Shown here: positions 24,338 through 33,131 of the stretch, in pieces
How positions within the stretch are numbered: position 1 is the first letter of the stretch
Layout: each line of letters opens with the position of its first letter
NCBI GenBank assembly: GCA_947178145.1
Contig: CAMWXE010000062.1
Coordinates: forward strand, 1 to 33,448
DNA: 33,448 nt
Direction of reading: 5' to 3'
DNA from: an uncultured Lachnospiraceae bacterium
Lineage (GTDB): Bacteria > Bacillota > Clostridia > Lachnospirales > Lachnospiraceae
The notes under the pieces: model-generated
Database searches by the model: none
Seen by the model: the letters and a program-made list of their open reading frames with translations, nothing else
What the model was told of the DNA's origin: nothing
Translations under genes and position numbers: made by a program

Positions 24338-24442
24338 AATACACCGCTTATGTTTTCCTAAAGCAGACCTCGTGTTACCATTGTGTAGTATAGGAAACCG
24401 GAAACGGTGGTATAAACGGAAATATGAAGCAGACACAATCGC

Positions 24443-24532
24443 TCAGATAAATCTTATGGCAGACTGCGCCAAAACGATATTGAATATGCCACCGCAAATG
24501 CTACTTCGTCCTGTACTATCGCAACTGTCCAT
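24443..24532 (-). CDS. 29-residue small ORF in the mgtE leader
   Basis: ATG at 24532, stop TGA at 24445-24443. The peptide starts MDSCDSTGRSSICGG and ends IFNIVLAQSAIRFI: a polar front with two Cys and a hydrophobic back half. GGGAGGTGA lies about 5-8 nt before the ATG and is as good as any site in the window. A consensus sigma-A promoter lies about 32 nt before the start codon. I do not recognise the peptide. It may be a leader peptide whose translation controls mgtE, about 150 nt downstream, or a free small protein. No homology evidence is available here, so coding status rests on the promoter, binding site and position. Confidence 0.5.
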   Translation of the reverse strand: MDSCDSTGRSSICGGIFNIVLAQSAIRFI

Positions 24533-24563
24533 AAATTTCACCTCCCTGAAATGCTCTGGTAAA

Positions 24564-24592
24564 ATTATAAATCTTTCCGTATCATTTGTCAA
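24564..24592 (-). promoter_or_regulatory. Consensus sigma-A promoter of the mgtE leader
   Basis: TTGACA (24592-24587), a 17-nt spacer and TATAAT (24569-24564): both hexamers and the spacer are ideal. A start near 24557 gives a leader of about 265 nt before mgtE. Confidence 0.85.
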
Positions 24593-24608
24593 ATGCATTC
24601 CACAACCA

Positions 24609-24637
24609 TTGAAATCCCTATGAGACTATGATACCAT
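24609..24637 (+). promoter_or_regulatory. Possible promoter of the aldo/keto reductase gene
   Basis: TTGAAA (24609-24614), 17 nt, TACCAT (24632-24637). The -10 is only 4/6. It would give a leader of about 35 nt. Confidence 0.35.
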
Positions 24638-24678
24638 AAAAACAGATTCTCATTACAGACAAAAAGGAGGACACTTAT

Positions 24679-25818
24679 ATGAGGTACAGAACACTTGGAA
24701 AAACCGGGCTGAGCGTCAGTGAGATTGGTCTGGGCGCCGAATGGCTGGAGCGCCATAATGCTGCGGAAGTAAAAGAAATTATTGACCACTGCGCACAGGC
24801 AGGAATCAACATCCTGGATTGCTGGATGTCCGAGCCAAATGTGCGCTCTAACATCGGCGCAGCGCTGGAGGGACAGCGGGAGCGCTGGATTATCCAAGGA
24901 CATATCGGATCCACATGGCAGAACGGTCAGTATGTGCGCACACGGGAACTGGGAAAAGTCCATGATGCCTTTCAGGATTTGCTGGACCGCCTGCACACAG
25001 ACTACATAGACCTTGGAATGATTCATTTTGTAGATGAAACCGCAGAATTTTACAAAATTATGGACGGTGAATTTATCACCTTTGTCAAAGACTTAAAGCA
25101 AAACGGCATTATTCGCCATATTGGAATGAGCACCCACAATCCAGATGTCGCAAAGCTCGCTGCGCAGAGCGGCATCGTGGAAATGCTTCTCTTCTCAGTC
25201 AATCCTGCTTTTGATATGCTGCCAGCCAGCGAGGACTTAAATGAGTACTTCAAGGATGAATACGCCGAAAACATTGGCGGCATCACACCAGAACGCGCAG
25301 AATTATATCAAATTTGCGAGCAGCATGGTGTCGGAATCACCGTCATGAAAGGCTATGCCGGCGGAAGACTGTTTTCCCCGGAAACCTCACCTTTTGGCGT
25401 GGCATTGACACCAGTCCAGTGTCTGCACTATGCCCTGACCAGACCTGCTGTCGCCAGTGTCATGGTTGGATATGACACGACAGAACATGTAGATGCAGCC
25501 GTTGCTTACGAGACTGCCTCCGAGGAGGAAAAAGACTACGCCAGTGTCCTTGCAAGCGCACCGCGCCATGCCTATGTAGGACAATGCACTTACTGCGGAC
25601 ATTGTGCACCATGCCCGTCGGGTATCGATATCGCTATGGTCAACAAACTGTTCGATCTGGCAAAAATGCAGGACACCGTGCCTCCGACTGTCCGCGCACA
25701 CTATGAAAATCTGTCTGCGCATGCCGCAGACTGCATAAAATGCGGCGGCTGTGAATCGCGCTGTCCGTTTGGTGTCCATGTGGTAGAACGTATGGAAGCC
25801 GCTGTAAAACTGTTCTAA
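24679..25818 (+). CDS. Aldo/keto reductase-like protein with two [4Fe-4S] motifs
   Basis: The 379-residue protein has an aldo/keto reductase barrel (about 1-290) joined to a ferredoxin-like tail. Barrel landmarks are RYRTLGKTGLSVSEIGLGAE, RLHTDYIDLGMIH (His116), IRHIGMSTHNPDVAKLA and ITVMKGYAGGRL. The tail has Cys303/306/309/312 (CTYCGHCAPCP) and Cys352/355/358/362 (CIKCGGCESRCP), enough for two [4Fe-4S] clusters. In the tetrad, Asp47 and His116 are present, but the Tyr position is Glu52 and the Lys position His75, so classical NADPH-dependent carbonyl reduction is doubtful. AAGGAGG lies 8 nt before the ATG. It is monocistronic, with a terminator after the stop. Substrate unknown. Confidence 0.88.
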   Translation: MRYRTLGKTGLSVSEIGLGAEWLERHNAAEVKEIIDHCAQAGINILDCWMSEPNVRSNIGAALEGQRERWIIQGHIGSTWQNGQYVRTRELGKVHDAFQDLLDRLHTDYIDLGMIHFVDETAEFYKIMDGEFITFVKDLKQNGIIRHIGMSTHNPDVAKLAAQSGIVEMLLFSVNPAFDMLPASEDLNEYFKDEYAENIGGITPERAELYQICEQHGVGITVMKGYAGGRLFSPETSPFGVALTPVQCLHYALTRPAVASVMVGYDTTEHVDAAVAYETASEEEKDYASVLASAPRHAYVGQCTYCGHCAPCPSGIDIAMVNKLFDLAKMQDTVPPTVRAHYENLSAHAADCIKCGGCESRCPFGVHVVERMEAAVKLF

Positions 25819-25825
25819 GGCAAAC

Positions 25826-25860
25826 AAATGGAGACCTCTCACGAAGTCTCCATTTATTTA
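25826..25860 (+). terminator. Bidirectional terminator between the reductase and pepF
   Basis: AAATGGAGAC (25826-25835) and GTCTCCATTT (25846-25855) form a perfect 10-bp stem with a 10-nt loop and T-rich ends on both strands. It sits between convergent genes. Confidence 0.82.
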
Positions 25861-25914
25861 TACAAGCCCTCCGCAGCTATTATGCTCCCAACTGCAAAGC
25901 GGCGGTTTCCGCAT

Positions 25915-27618
25915 CTACATCATAAACCGGCTATTCATCAGCTCCTCGCGCGCCACGCCGATCGCGCGCTCCACACTGCCCTGCTCAAACGGATTTGAGA
26001 TATTTGCATATTTCAGCGTCTCGAGATAGCTCATACTGCCGCCACACTTGCAGAGGTTGAGATAATCTGCCCATGCGGTGTCGTGGTTTTCCTTCTCCTT
26101 TTTCTTGAACTCCATCGCTCCCATGGTAGTGAGCGTGTAGTTGATATAGTACATCGGATAAAGGTAAATATGCAGCTTGTGATACCAATAGCCGCCTCTG
26201 TCAAAGAAATCATCCTGCTCATAGGCGCGCCATGGCATATATTTTTCCTCAAGCTTTTTCCATTCCAGGGTTCTCTCCTTAGGCGTCAGGTCTGGATTTG
26301 CATAACATATGTGCTGAAACTCGTCAACGGCCACGCCAAAAGGCACAAATATGACTGATTCCTGCAGATGTGCGAAGCGGAACTTGTCTGCTTGTTCCCC
26401 GAAAAAGCGCTCCGCATAAGGATATGCAAACTGCTCCATCGACATGGAATGAATCTCTGCGATGTCGGTTGATTCCGAATAATAATCCGAAATCGGCTGG
26501 CTGCGCATCGCCATATATCCGGCAAAAGCGTGACCAAGCTCATGGGTCAGCACCTGCATGTCACCAATTGTCTGGTTGAAGCAGGAGAACACAAATGGTG
26601 CCTTGTAGCGCTGTAAATCGGTCATATATCCCGTTGATGCCTTGCCCGGCTTATTTTTCAGATCCATCAGCTCGTGTTCTATCATAAAATCAATAAATTC
26701 GCCTGTCTGCGGACTCATCTCATGATACATTTTTGCCGCCTCATTTACCATAAAGTCATCATCACCAGCCGGGACTGCATTGCCGTCCGGGAATATGCGC
26801 TTCTCGTCATAAAAGGCAAAATCATCGACGCCAAGACGCTTTGCCTGCGCCTCGTACAGCTTCTGGCAAAGAGGTACAATCACCGTGCGCACCTGCTCGC
26901 GGAAGGACTCTACTTCCTTTTGTCCATAATCAGTGCGTCCCTGCTGCAGATACCCTAACGGAATGAAATTCTCATATCCGAGATTGCGCCCCATCTCATT
27001 TCGTATCCTGATCAGCTCATCCCAGATTTCTTCCAGGCGCGGCTCATTTTTGTGATAAAATTCTGAGTAGGCACGGACTGCAGCTTTGCGCACCTCTCTG
27101 TCTTCGTGCTCAAAGTATTTCTGTATGCCATACAGATTCAGCGTTTTCCCGTCAAAAGAAATCTTTGCTGTCGCCATGATTTTCTGATATTCGTTTGATA
27201 GTTTCGCCTCCTGCTGCATCAACGGAATATTTGCCTCACAAAACTTCTTCTTCTCAAGCTCCATCCTCACAAAAAACTGTTTTCCGTATTCTTTCTCGAA
27301 CGCAGCGCGAAACGGACTGTTCATCAGCGCCTCATTCACCGCCAGAAGCTGCGGCATGATTGTAGGATACGTACTGTCAATATACTCATTTTCCTTCTCG
27401 TAAAATTCATCTGTGGTATCCAAAGTATGACGAATCGATGCAATTGTAGCATCTGTGGAAAAATCCTGTCCCTTCTCGTCATACGCAAGTACTGCTTCTT
27501 TCACTTCCTCATAACTGCCCGCATGGTCGATGCGCTCCTTTATCTCTGCCGCAAACGCCGCCATTTCCTCGCAGTCTGGTCTCCTGTACTCCAATGCTGA
27601 AAATTTAAAATTTTCCAT
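25915..27618 (-). CDS. pepF: M3-family oligoendopeptidase (PepF-like)
   Basis: Cytoplasmic zinc metallopeptidase that cleaves short peptides; no signal peptide is seen. The 567 residues carry HELGH at 359-363 (QVLTHELGHAFAGY) and the third zinc ligand Glu387 in STDIAEIHSMSME, the M3 arrangement. A C-terminal M3 region follows (RGGYWYHKLHIYLYPMYYIN). The length fits the shorter M3B oligoendopeptidases of Firmicutes. It follows yitT by about 17 nt and is probably cotranscribed. An AAGGAGAT site lies before the ATG. Confidence 0.93.
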   Translation of the reverse strand: MENFKFSALEYRRPDCEEMAAFAAEIKERIDHAGSYEEVKEAVLAYDEKGQDFSTDATIASIRHTLDTTDEFYEKENEYIDSTYPTIMPQLLAVNEALMNSPFRAAFEKEYGKQFFVRMELEKKKFCEANIPLMQQEAKLSNEYQKIMATAKISFDGKTLNLYGIQKYFEHEDREVRKAAVRAYSEFYHKNEPRLEEIWDELIRIRNEMGRNLGYENFIPLGYLQQGRTDYGQKEVESFREQVRTVIVPLCQKLYEAQAKRLGVDDFAFYDEKRIFPDGNAVPAGDDDFMVNEAAKMYHEMSPQTGEFIDFMIEHELMDLKNKPGKASTGYMTDLQRYKAPFVFSCFNQTIGDMQVLTHELGHAFAGYMAMRSQPISDYYSESTDIAEIHSMSMEQFAYPYAERFFGEQADKFRFAHLQESVIFVPFGVAVDEFQHICYANPDLTPKERTLEWKKLEEKYMPWRAYEQDDFFDRGGYWYHKLHIYLYPMYYINYTLTTMGAMEFKKKEKENHDTAWADYLNLCKCGGSMSYLETLKYANISNPFEQGSVERAIGVAREELMNSRFMM

Positions 27619-27635
27619 TTTTTCTATCTCCTTTT

Positions 27636-28496
27636 TTACTCGTATGGTCTTTGGTAAAAGCGCCCTGAGATCTGCTGTGTATTGATAACGTTGACAAACG
27701 CTTTTGAGTCAACCTCTTTAATACCTTTGATGATATCCTTGCACTCTGCTCTCGATACAACCGAATAGACAATCTTGCGCTCCTGATGCTCATAGGAGCC
27801 TTCCGCTTCAATGATTGTGGCGCCATGGTTACTGTTCTTAGAAATCACCTCATACACCCGCCTTGCATGATTTGTCACCACCAAAAGTGTATGCTGGCGA
27901 TACTGCTTGAAGAGCGTGCGGAGAACCTGCGTGGAAGTATACTGGAAAATAATCGAGTACAGCGCCTTTTCCCAGCCAAACAGCAATCCGGCAACCACCA
28001 GAAGCACCGCATTAAATCCCAGAATAATGTTAAAAGAATCCACGCCCTTTCTCTCCGACAAAAAGATGCCGATAAAATCCGTTCCTCCTGTCGTCGCATT
28101 CATCAGCAGACACATACTAATGGCAAAACCATTGATAATTCCGCCAAATACACTGATCAGCAGTGTGTCATAAACGATTGCCTGAGATGGCAGAATATCT
28201 GTCAAAATATTGGTCAGCATAATACACAGGCAAGAATACAGTGTAAATTTCTTGCCGATATAGCGAAAGCCAATATAGATTGGAACCAGATTCAATATGA
28301 GATTGATCAATGTGTAAGGAAGCTCAAAACCAAAAAAAAGCTCTACGATCCGCTGGATCAAAAGGGTAAGTCCCGTAGCACCGCCCGGATACAGTCCCCC
28401 CGTCCGAACAAAGGTCTTGATGTTCAGCGCCATGACTACCGACGCTGCACAAATCACAACAATTCGTTTTGAATCCTCCTTGAAATTAAATTTCAT
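27636..28496 (-). CDS. YitT family membrane protein
   Basis: The 286 residues begin with a membrane domain of five or six helices (RIVVICAASVVMALNIKTFV; FRTGG-like loop with GGLYPGGATGLTLLIQRI; LLMNATTGGTDFIGIFLSER). They end with the soluble DUF2179 domain (YEVISKNSNHGATIIEAEGS, then IKEVDSKAFVNVINTQQISG). YitT proteins are widespread in Firmicutes; their substrate is unknown. I start at the ATG at 28496 with GGAGG 9 nt upstream; the longer frame to 28529 has no such site. It leads a two-gene unit with pepF. Confidence 0.9.
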   Translation of the reverse strand: MKFNFKEDSKRIVVICAASVVMALNIKTFVRTGGLYPGGATGLTLLIQRIVELFFGFELPYTLINLILNLVPIYIGFRYIGKKFTLYSCLCIMLTNILTDILPSQAIVYDTLLISVFGGIINGFAISMCLLMNATTGGTDFIGIFLSERKGVDSFNIILGFNAVLLVVAGLLFGWEKALYSIIFQYTSTQVLRTLFKQYRQHTLLVVTNHARRVYEVISKNSNHGATIIEAEGSYEHQERKIVYSVVSRAECKDIIKGIKEVDSKAFVNVINTQQISGRFYQRPYE

Positions 28497-28630
28497 ACGT
28501 ATTTTCCTCCATATCTCTACTTCGTGCAAATGGTATTTCTATGCACTATATTGTATATTCTACCACACTCCCATACGAAATTCTACATTTAAAATATTTG
28601 TTCTCAGAGTACGGCAAAAGCGAGATGTTA

Positions 28631-28861
28631 TTATATATCTACCAGAATCAAGTCCGGTCCAATCTGTCTGATACAGTTGTATGGTATCGCTATCACAGAA
28701 TCATCTGTAAGCATCGACCAAAACCCTTTACAGCCCGGGACAATAATTTTGCAGATGCACCCTTTGCATTCATCAATCTCCAAGTCACAGACATGTCCAA
28801 GCCTTCTGCAATCCTTGATACATATTACTTCCTTTTTTTTCAGTTCTTTGTAGGTTACCAT
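28631..28861 (-). CDS. YlmC/YmxH family (PRC-barrel-like) sporulation protein
   Basis: This 76-residue protein reads VTYKELKKKEVICIKDCRRL, GHVCDLEIDECKGCICKIIV, then DSVIAIPYNCIRQIGPDLIL. That is the small YlmC/YmxH family, related to PRC-barrel domains, often annotated as sporulation proteins in Clostridia. Six Cys in the first two thirds is high, but I see no classical zinc-finger spacing. The start is at 28861, with AGAGGA about 7 nt upstream; a longer open frame into the GH3 gene is out of phase with it and spurious. It is the last gene of the ychF-lgt-bgl run. Confidence 0.85.
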   Translation of the reverse strand: MVTYKELKKKEVICIKDCRRLGHVCDLEIDECKGCICKIIVPGCKGFWSMLTDDSVIAIPYNCIRQIGPDLILVDI

Positions 28862-28922
28862 AAAAAATCCTCTTTGAACGTGGCACATTTCTTTATTATA
28901 TGCACCACGCTCAAAAAGGACT

Positions 28923-31103
28923 CTACACCGCAAACTCAATCTCGGTGATATCTGCAATCTCTTCTGCATTTTTCGCAAGCAGCAGCATATAACTTCCCGC
29001 ATCGACTTTAAAGCTGTGAGACGCTTCATCGTAATATGTAAAGGCCTCCCTCTCAAGCATGAGTGTCACTTCCCTCGTCTCACCTGCCTCAAGATAAATT
29101 TTCTCAAATGCTTTCAATTCCTTTGCTGCCTTTCTGACTTTTGGCCGCTTGTCTGCCACATATATCTGTGCAACCGCGGCTCCGGCACGATCGCCAATAT
29201 TAGAGAGATCAAAGCGCACCTTCACTTCTTTGCTCTCCGCCGTATCCTCAATCACTTCCGCCCGAATACCCGTCATCACAAAGTCCGTGTAAGACAATCC
29301 ATATCCAAACGGGAATGCTGTCTCGACATCATAGGTGTCATAATAGCGATACCCCACATAGATATCTTCGCCATAATTTACGTTATCTTCCCCGGGGAAT
29401 TCTCCAAGAACCACTGCCGGGCAGTCCTTTTCGCTGACGGGAAACGTTTCTGGCAAGTGTCCCGATGGGTTGAACTCTCCGAACAAAACTTCCGCGAGGG
29501 CAATACCGCCCTCCATGCCCGCATACCAGCTAAAGACAAGGGCATTCACATCTTCAATCCACGCGCTCATATCCACAGGGGAGCCTGCCACAAGCGTCAC
29601 TACTGTATCCGGCCGCACCTTTAGCAGTTCCGCGATCAGTCTGTCCTGGTCATATGGAAGTTTCATGTCTGTCCTGTCCTGCCCTTCTGTGTCATAGTCG
29701 TGCGTCAGTCCTCCCACAAAGATGACTGCGTCGGCATCCTGCGCCGCTTCCAGGGCTTCCTGCAGGTACTTTTCGTTCATTTCCATTTGATGCGTTTCCT
29801 TTATCTCCAGTTCTGGTGTCGCTTGTGTCATTCCGCCACTCTGATTAAGGCTGTCCACCTGACCATTCTCGCTATCGCCTGTGTTTGCCCAAATATTCCC
29901 AATGTCTTCGTTAAAATATCCTGGCTTGTATACAACCTCTGTATTCCCGCCCAGAAGCATCTGAATCCCCATGAGCGGTGTAATTTCATACAACGCCTTG
30001 ATTTCGGCACTTCCACCGCCAGGAGCATGTTTTCTGTTCGCATTTTCGCCAACCACAAGCAGTCTTTTCATTTTTCTCTTGTCCAGTGGCAGAAGCTCCT
30101 TATCGTTCTTTAACAGTACGACAGACTCTCTCGCCGTCTGCCGCAATGCTGCCTTATCATTATAATCATTGTATCCACCCGCGCTGCGCTCTCCGTCGAG
30201 CATATGGAGCCTGTTCATAACATTCAAAATATGGCGAACTTTCTCATCAATCTTTGCAAGTGCTGTCTTCCTGTCCACCGCTCCATTCTCAATCATTCCA
30301 ATCAACGGGTCCGCCATAAAATATGCATCAAAATCATTCGTGACAGACATTTCCATGTCAATCCCATTCATAAGGGCTTCCCTGGTATCATGGACACCTC
30401 CCCAATCGGATACCATGATACCCGCAAATCCCCACTCCTTGCGCAAAATCTCATTTAGAAGATATTCATGGTGACAGCAGTGCCTGCCGCGAAGCTTATT
30501 GTACGCCCCCATGATTCCCTTCACCTTTCCCCTCCTGACTGCCGCCTCAAAACCAGGCAGGTAGATTTCGCGAAGTGCGCGCTCACTCACCTCCACATTC
30601 ACATCAAGGCGCCTTGTCTCCTGATTATTTACTGCAAAATGCTTGACACACGCAGAGACATCGTTTTCTTCAATCCCCTGCACAATCGGTACTACCATCT
30701 CAGAGACAAGGTATGGGTCCTCGCCCATGTACTCAAAATTTCGCCCACACAACGGCGTGCGCATAATATTGATCCCTGGTGCAAGAATCATATCTTTGCC
30801 GCGTCCTCTGGCTTCCTTGCCGAGCAGCTTTCCAGTCGAATAGGCAAGCGCTCTGTTCCATGTTGCCGCCAGCGCTGCATTGCAGGGAAGGTATGACACA
30901 TCGTCGCAGTTTAGTCCGATCTCCTTCCACGTGTCGTTTTCAAAATCTTTTCTGACGCCTCTTGGACCATCTGAGGTCTTAAAAGGCGGAATTCCTAATC
31001 GCTCTACACCTTTCGTTGTAAAAAAACCGTCTCCGTGAATCATACCTACCTTCTCCTGCAAGGTAAGCTGTGATATCAGCTTCTCAATTTTTTCTTTTGT
31101 CAC
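28923..31103 (-). CDS. Glycoside hydrolase family 3 beta-glucosidase-like enzyme
   Basis: GH3 enzymes remove terminal beta-linked sugars (glucosides, xylosides, N-acetylglucosaminides) from oligosaccharides. The 726 residues have the N-terminal barrel (KTSDGPRGVR at 42-51; KHFAVNNQETRR; nucleophile Asp233 in GIMVSDWGGVHDT). The alpha/beta sandwich follows (VVLLKNDKELLPLDKRK; AIVFVGGLTHDYDTEGQDR-type acid region near 460-480), then a fibronectin III-like end (GAAVAQIYVADKRPKVRKAA). There is no PA14 insert and no signal peptide, so it acts inside the cell. The start is GTG at 31103, overlapping the lgt stop (GTGA). Exact substrate cannot be read from the sequence. Confidence 0.93.
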   Translation of the reverse strand: MTKEKIEKLISQLTLQEKVGMIHGDGFFTTKGVERLGIPPFKTSDGPRGVRKDFENDTWKEIGLNCDDVSYLPCNAALAATWNRALAYSTGKLLGKEARGRGKDMILAPGINIMRTPLCGRNFEYMGEDPYLVSEMVVPIVQGIEENDVSACVKHFAVNNQETRRLDVNVEVSERALREIYLPGFEAAVRRGKVKGIMGAYNKLRGRHCCHHEYLLNEILRKEWGFAGIMVSDWGGVHDTREALMNGIDMEMSVTNDFDAYFMADPLIGMIENGAVDRKTALAKIDEKVRHILNVMNRLHMLDGERSAGGYNDYNDKAALRQTARESVVLLKNDKELLPLDKRKMKRLLVVGENANRKHAPGGGSAEIKALYEITPLMGIQMLLGGNTEVVYKPGYFNEDIGNIWANTGDSENGQVDSLNQSGGMTQATPELEIKETHQMEMNEKYLQEALEAAQDADAVIFVGGLTHDYDTEGQDRTDMKLPYDQDRLIAELLKVRPDTVVTLVAGSPVDMSAWIEDVNALVFSWYAGMEGGIALAEVLFGEFNPSGHLPETFPVSEKDCPAVVLGEFPGEDNVNYGEDIYVGYRYYDTYDVETAFPFGYGLSYTDFVMTGIRAEVIEDTAESKEVKVRFDLSNIGDRAGAAVAQIYVADKRPKVRKAAKELKAFEKIYLEAGETREVTLMLEREAFTYYDEASHSFKVDAGSYMLLLAKNAEEIADITEIEFAV

Positions 31104-32011
31104 TGCCCTTTGTCCCCCTTTCCTGTATTACTTGATGTCTTTGACAAATGAATTCTTACGACAGTATTCAGAACGATTGAAAAAACAAACAATAACAGTC
31201 CAAGCAGCTGTGACACCGCGATCTGTGTGCCTGGTATCAAAAGCCGGTCGGTACGAATGCCCTCGATAACGAAACGGCCGATGCCATATCCCCCAAGGTA
31301 TAGCAGACACATCTGTCCGTGATATTTTTTCCGCTTGTGATATAAGAGCATCAATATCAAAATTCCGAGATTCCAGACACTCTCGTACAGAAAAGTCGGA
31401 TGCACCTGTATGAAATTCACATCTCCCATCAAAGCCATGCCGTCAAGCTGCGACTGCGTGATATCCCATGGGCGCACTGCATCAACAGGGAGTCTCATGG
31501 CAAACAGAGAATCCGTATAGCCGCCAAATACTTCCCTGTTAAAAAAGTTTCCCCAGCGGCCGAGAATCTGTCCAAGAATCAAACCATATACACCACAATC
31601 ACCAATCTGATAAGGCGAGAGCTTCTTTACTCTGCTGTATACAAAGAGTGTAAGAAAAGCTGCAATCACAGCACCATATATGGCAAGGCCTCCCTGCCTG
31701 AGATTTAAAATGCTTAAAAGGTTATTCTTATACGTGTCCCATGAAAAGGCCACATAGTAAATCCTTGCTCCAATTACCGAAAAGATAACCGCATAAATGC
31801 CAAAATCCCATATAATATCTGTGTCCATTCCCTCAGCCTTTGCCATCCGCTCTGCCATCAGCACTCCAAGAATGATTCCGATGCCGATAACCACACCATA
31901 AAATGCAATATGAAAACCAAACACAGAGAAGCTGTCCGGCAGATTTTCCAGATAAATTCCAAGATGCGGAAAGGCGATATCATTTACTCCCATTGTATCA
32001 GGCATGTCCAT
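31100..32011 (-). CDS. lgt: Prolipoprotein diacylglyceryl transferase Lgt
   Basis: Lgt transfers diacylglycerol from phosphatidylglycerol to the lipobox Cys of prolipoproteins, the first step of lipoprotein maturation. The 303-residue membrane protein has about seven hydrophobic helices. It carries the Lgt signature GRWGNFFNREVFGG near 155 and other family motifs (GGLAIYGAVIAAFL; VHPTFLYESVWNL; YGIGRFVIEGIRTD). The Arg of GRWGN and the His-Pro pair are conserved. It follows ychF by 22 nt and shares four bases with the GH3 gene. Confidence 0.95.
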   Translation of the reverse strand: MDMPDTMGVNDIAFPHLGIYLENLPDSFSVFGFHIAFYGVVIGIGIILGVLMAERMAKAEGMDTDIIWDFGIYAVIFSVIGARIYYVAFSWDTYKNNLLSILNLRQGGLAIYGAVIAAFLTLFVYSRVKKLSPYQIGDCGVYGLILGQILGRWGNFFNREVFGGYTDSLFAMRLPVDAVRPWDITQSQLDGMALMGDVNFIQVHPTFLYESVWNLGILILMLLYHKRKKYHGQMCLLYLGGYGIGRFVIEGIRTDRLLIPGTQIAVSQLLGLLLFVFSIVLNTVVRIHLSKTSSNTGKGDKGQ

Positions 32012-32033
32012 TTACCTCGCTAATCTATTTTCT

Positions 32034-33131
32034 CTAAACATTAAACCGGAAAAGAATTACATCCCCGTCTTTTACTACATAATCCTTGCCCTCCAGGCCA
32101 ACAAGCCCCTTGTCTCTCGCCGCTGCAAGCGATCCGTTCTCCAACAAATCTTTGTAATTGACAACCTCTGCCCGAATAAATCCGCGCTCAAAATCCGTGT
32201 GAATCTTTCCGGCTGCCTGTGGTGCCTTGGTGCCAACCCTGATCGTCCACGCACGGCACTCGTCCTCTCCTGCGGTGAGAAAGCTGATGAGTCCCAGCAG
32301 GCGATAGCTTGCCGCAATCAGCTTGTCAAGCCCGGATTCCTTTAAGCCTAAATCCTCCAAAAACATTGTCTTCTCGTCATCGTCAAGTTCCGCAATCTCC
32401 TGCTCAATCTGTGCACAGATCACAAAAACCTCAAAATGTTCAGACGCCGCATACTCGCGGACAGCCCTGACACCTTCGTTGTCCGCACCATCGTTTGCGA
32501 GATCATCCTCCGCCACATTTGCCGCAAAGATAACTGGCTTATCTGTCAGAAGATGATACCCATTTCTCCATACAATCTCTTCTTCATCCTCTGTCTCAAA
32601 GCTCTTTGCCAGCTTTCCTTCTTCCAGATGCGCCTTGATGCGCTCGGCCAGTGCAAGCTCCTTGGCCTGCGTCTTATCGTTTTTAGCTCCTCTTGAAACT
32701 TTTGCAATGCGCCTTTCAAGGATCTCAATATCAGAAAAGATAAGCTCTATGTTAATCGTTTCAATATCTCTTAACGGACTGATGCTCCCATCCACATGGA
32801 CAATGTTCGAATCCTCGAAGCATCGCACCACATGAATGATCGCGTCAACCTCGCGGATGTTGGCAAGAAACTGGTTGCCAAGTCCCTCTCCTTTGGAGGC
32901 ACCCTTCACAAGTCCTGCAATATCGACAAATTCAATCACAGCAGGCGTTACCTTCTTCGTGTGGTAAAGCTCACCGAGAAGCTTAATCCGCTCATCCGGC
33001 ACTGCCACAACACCCACGTTGGGGTCAATCGTACAGAATGGATAATTTGCCGATTCCGCACCTGCTTTTGTCAATGAATTAAATAATGTACTCTTACCTA
33101 CATTCGGGAGTCCGACGATTCCTAGTTTCAT
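32034..33131 (-). CDS. ychF: Redox-regulated ATPase YchF (Obg-family)
   Basis: YchF is a universal P-loop protein of the Obg family that prefers ATP and associates with ribosomes. The 365 residues begin with [20 protein letters not shown] (G1), then [20 protein letters not shown] (G3), a coiled-coil insert (about 130-165), NVAEDDL for the altered G4 region, and the C-terminal TGS-like domain ([38 protein letters not shown]). AAGGAGG lies 12 nt before the ATG. Confidence 0.97.
   Translation of the reverse strand: MKLGIVGLPNVGKSTLFNSLTKAGAESANYPFCTIDPNVGVVAVPDERIKLLGELYHTKKVTPAVIEFVDIAGLVKGASKGEGLGNQFLANIREVDAIIHVVRCFEDSNIVHVDGSISPLRDIETINIELIFSDIEILERRIAKVSRGAKNDKTQAKELALAERIKAHLEEGKLAKSFETEDEEEIVWRNGYHLLTDKPVIFAANVAEDDLANDGADNEGVRAVREYAASEHFEVFVICAQIEQEIAELDDDEKTMFLEDLGLKESGLDKLIAASYRLLGLISFLTAGEDECRAWTIRVGTKAPQAAGKIHTDFERGFIRAEVVNYKDLLENGSLAAARDKGLVGLEGKDYVVKDGDVILFRFNV

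Noticed and set aside
24292..24560. M-box (Mg2+) riboswitch upstream of mgtE
   Set aside because: I looked for the conserved GAGGCTCC...ACGCTGCTGCC core on the minus strand and did not find it. A covariance search would settle it.
27786..28472. 228-codon open frame on the plus strand opposite yitT
   Set aside because: Antisense to a recognisable membrane protein gene; product has no plausible domain and no start signal.
28862..28922. Terminator between the GH3 gene and ymxH
   Set aside because: An 8-bp GAGCGTGG/CCACGTTC stem exists, but the loop is long and no T run follows directly, so I leave the two genes in one possible transcript.
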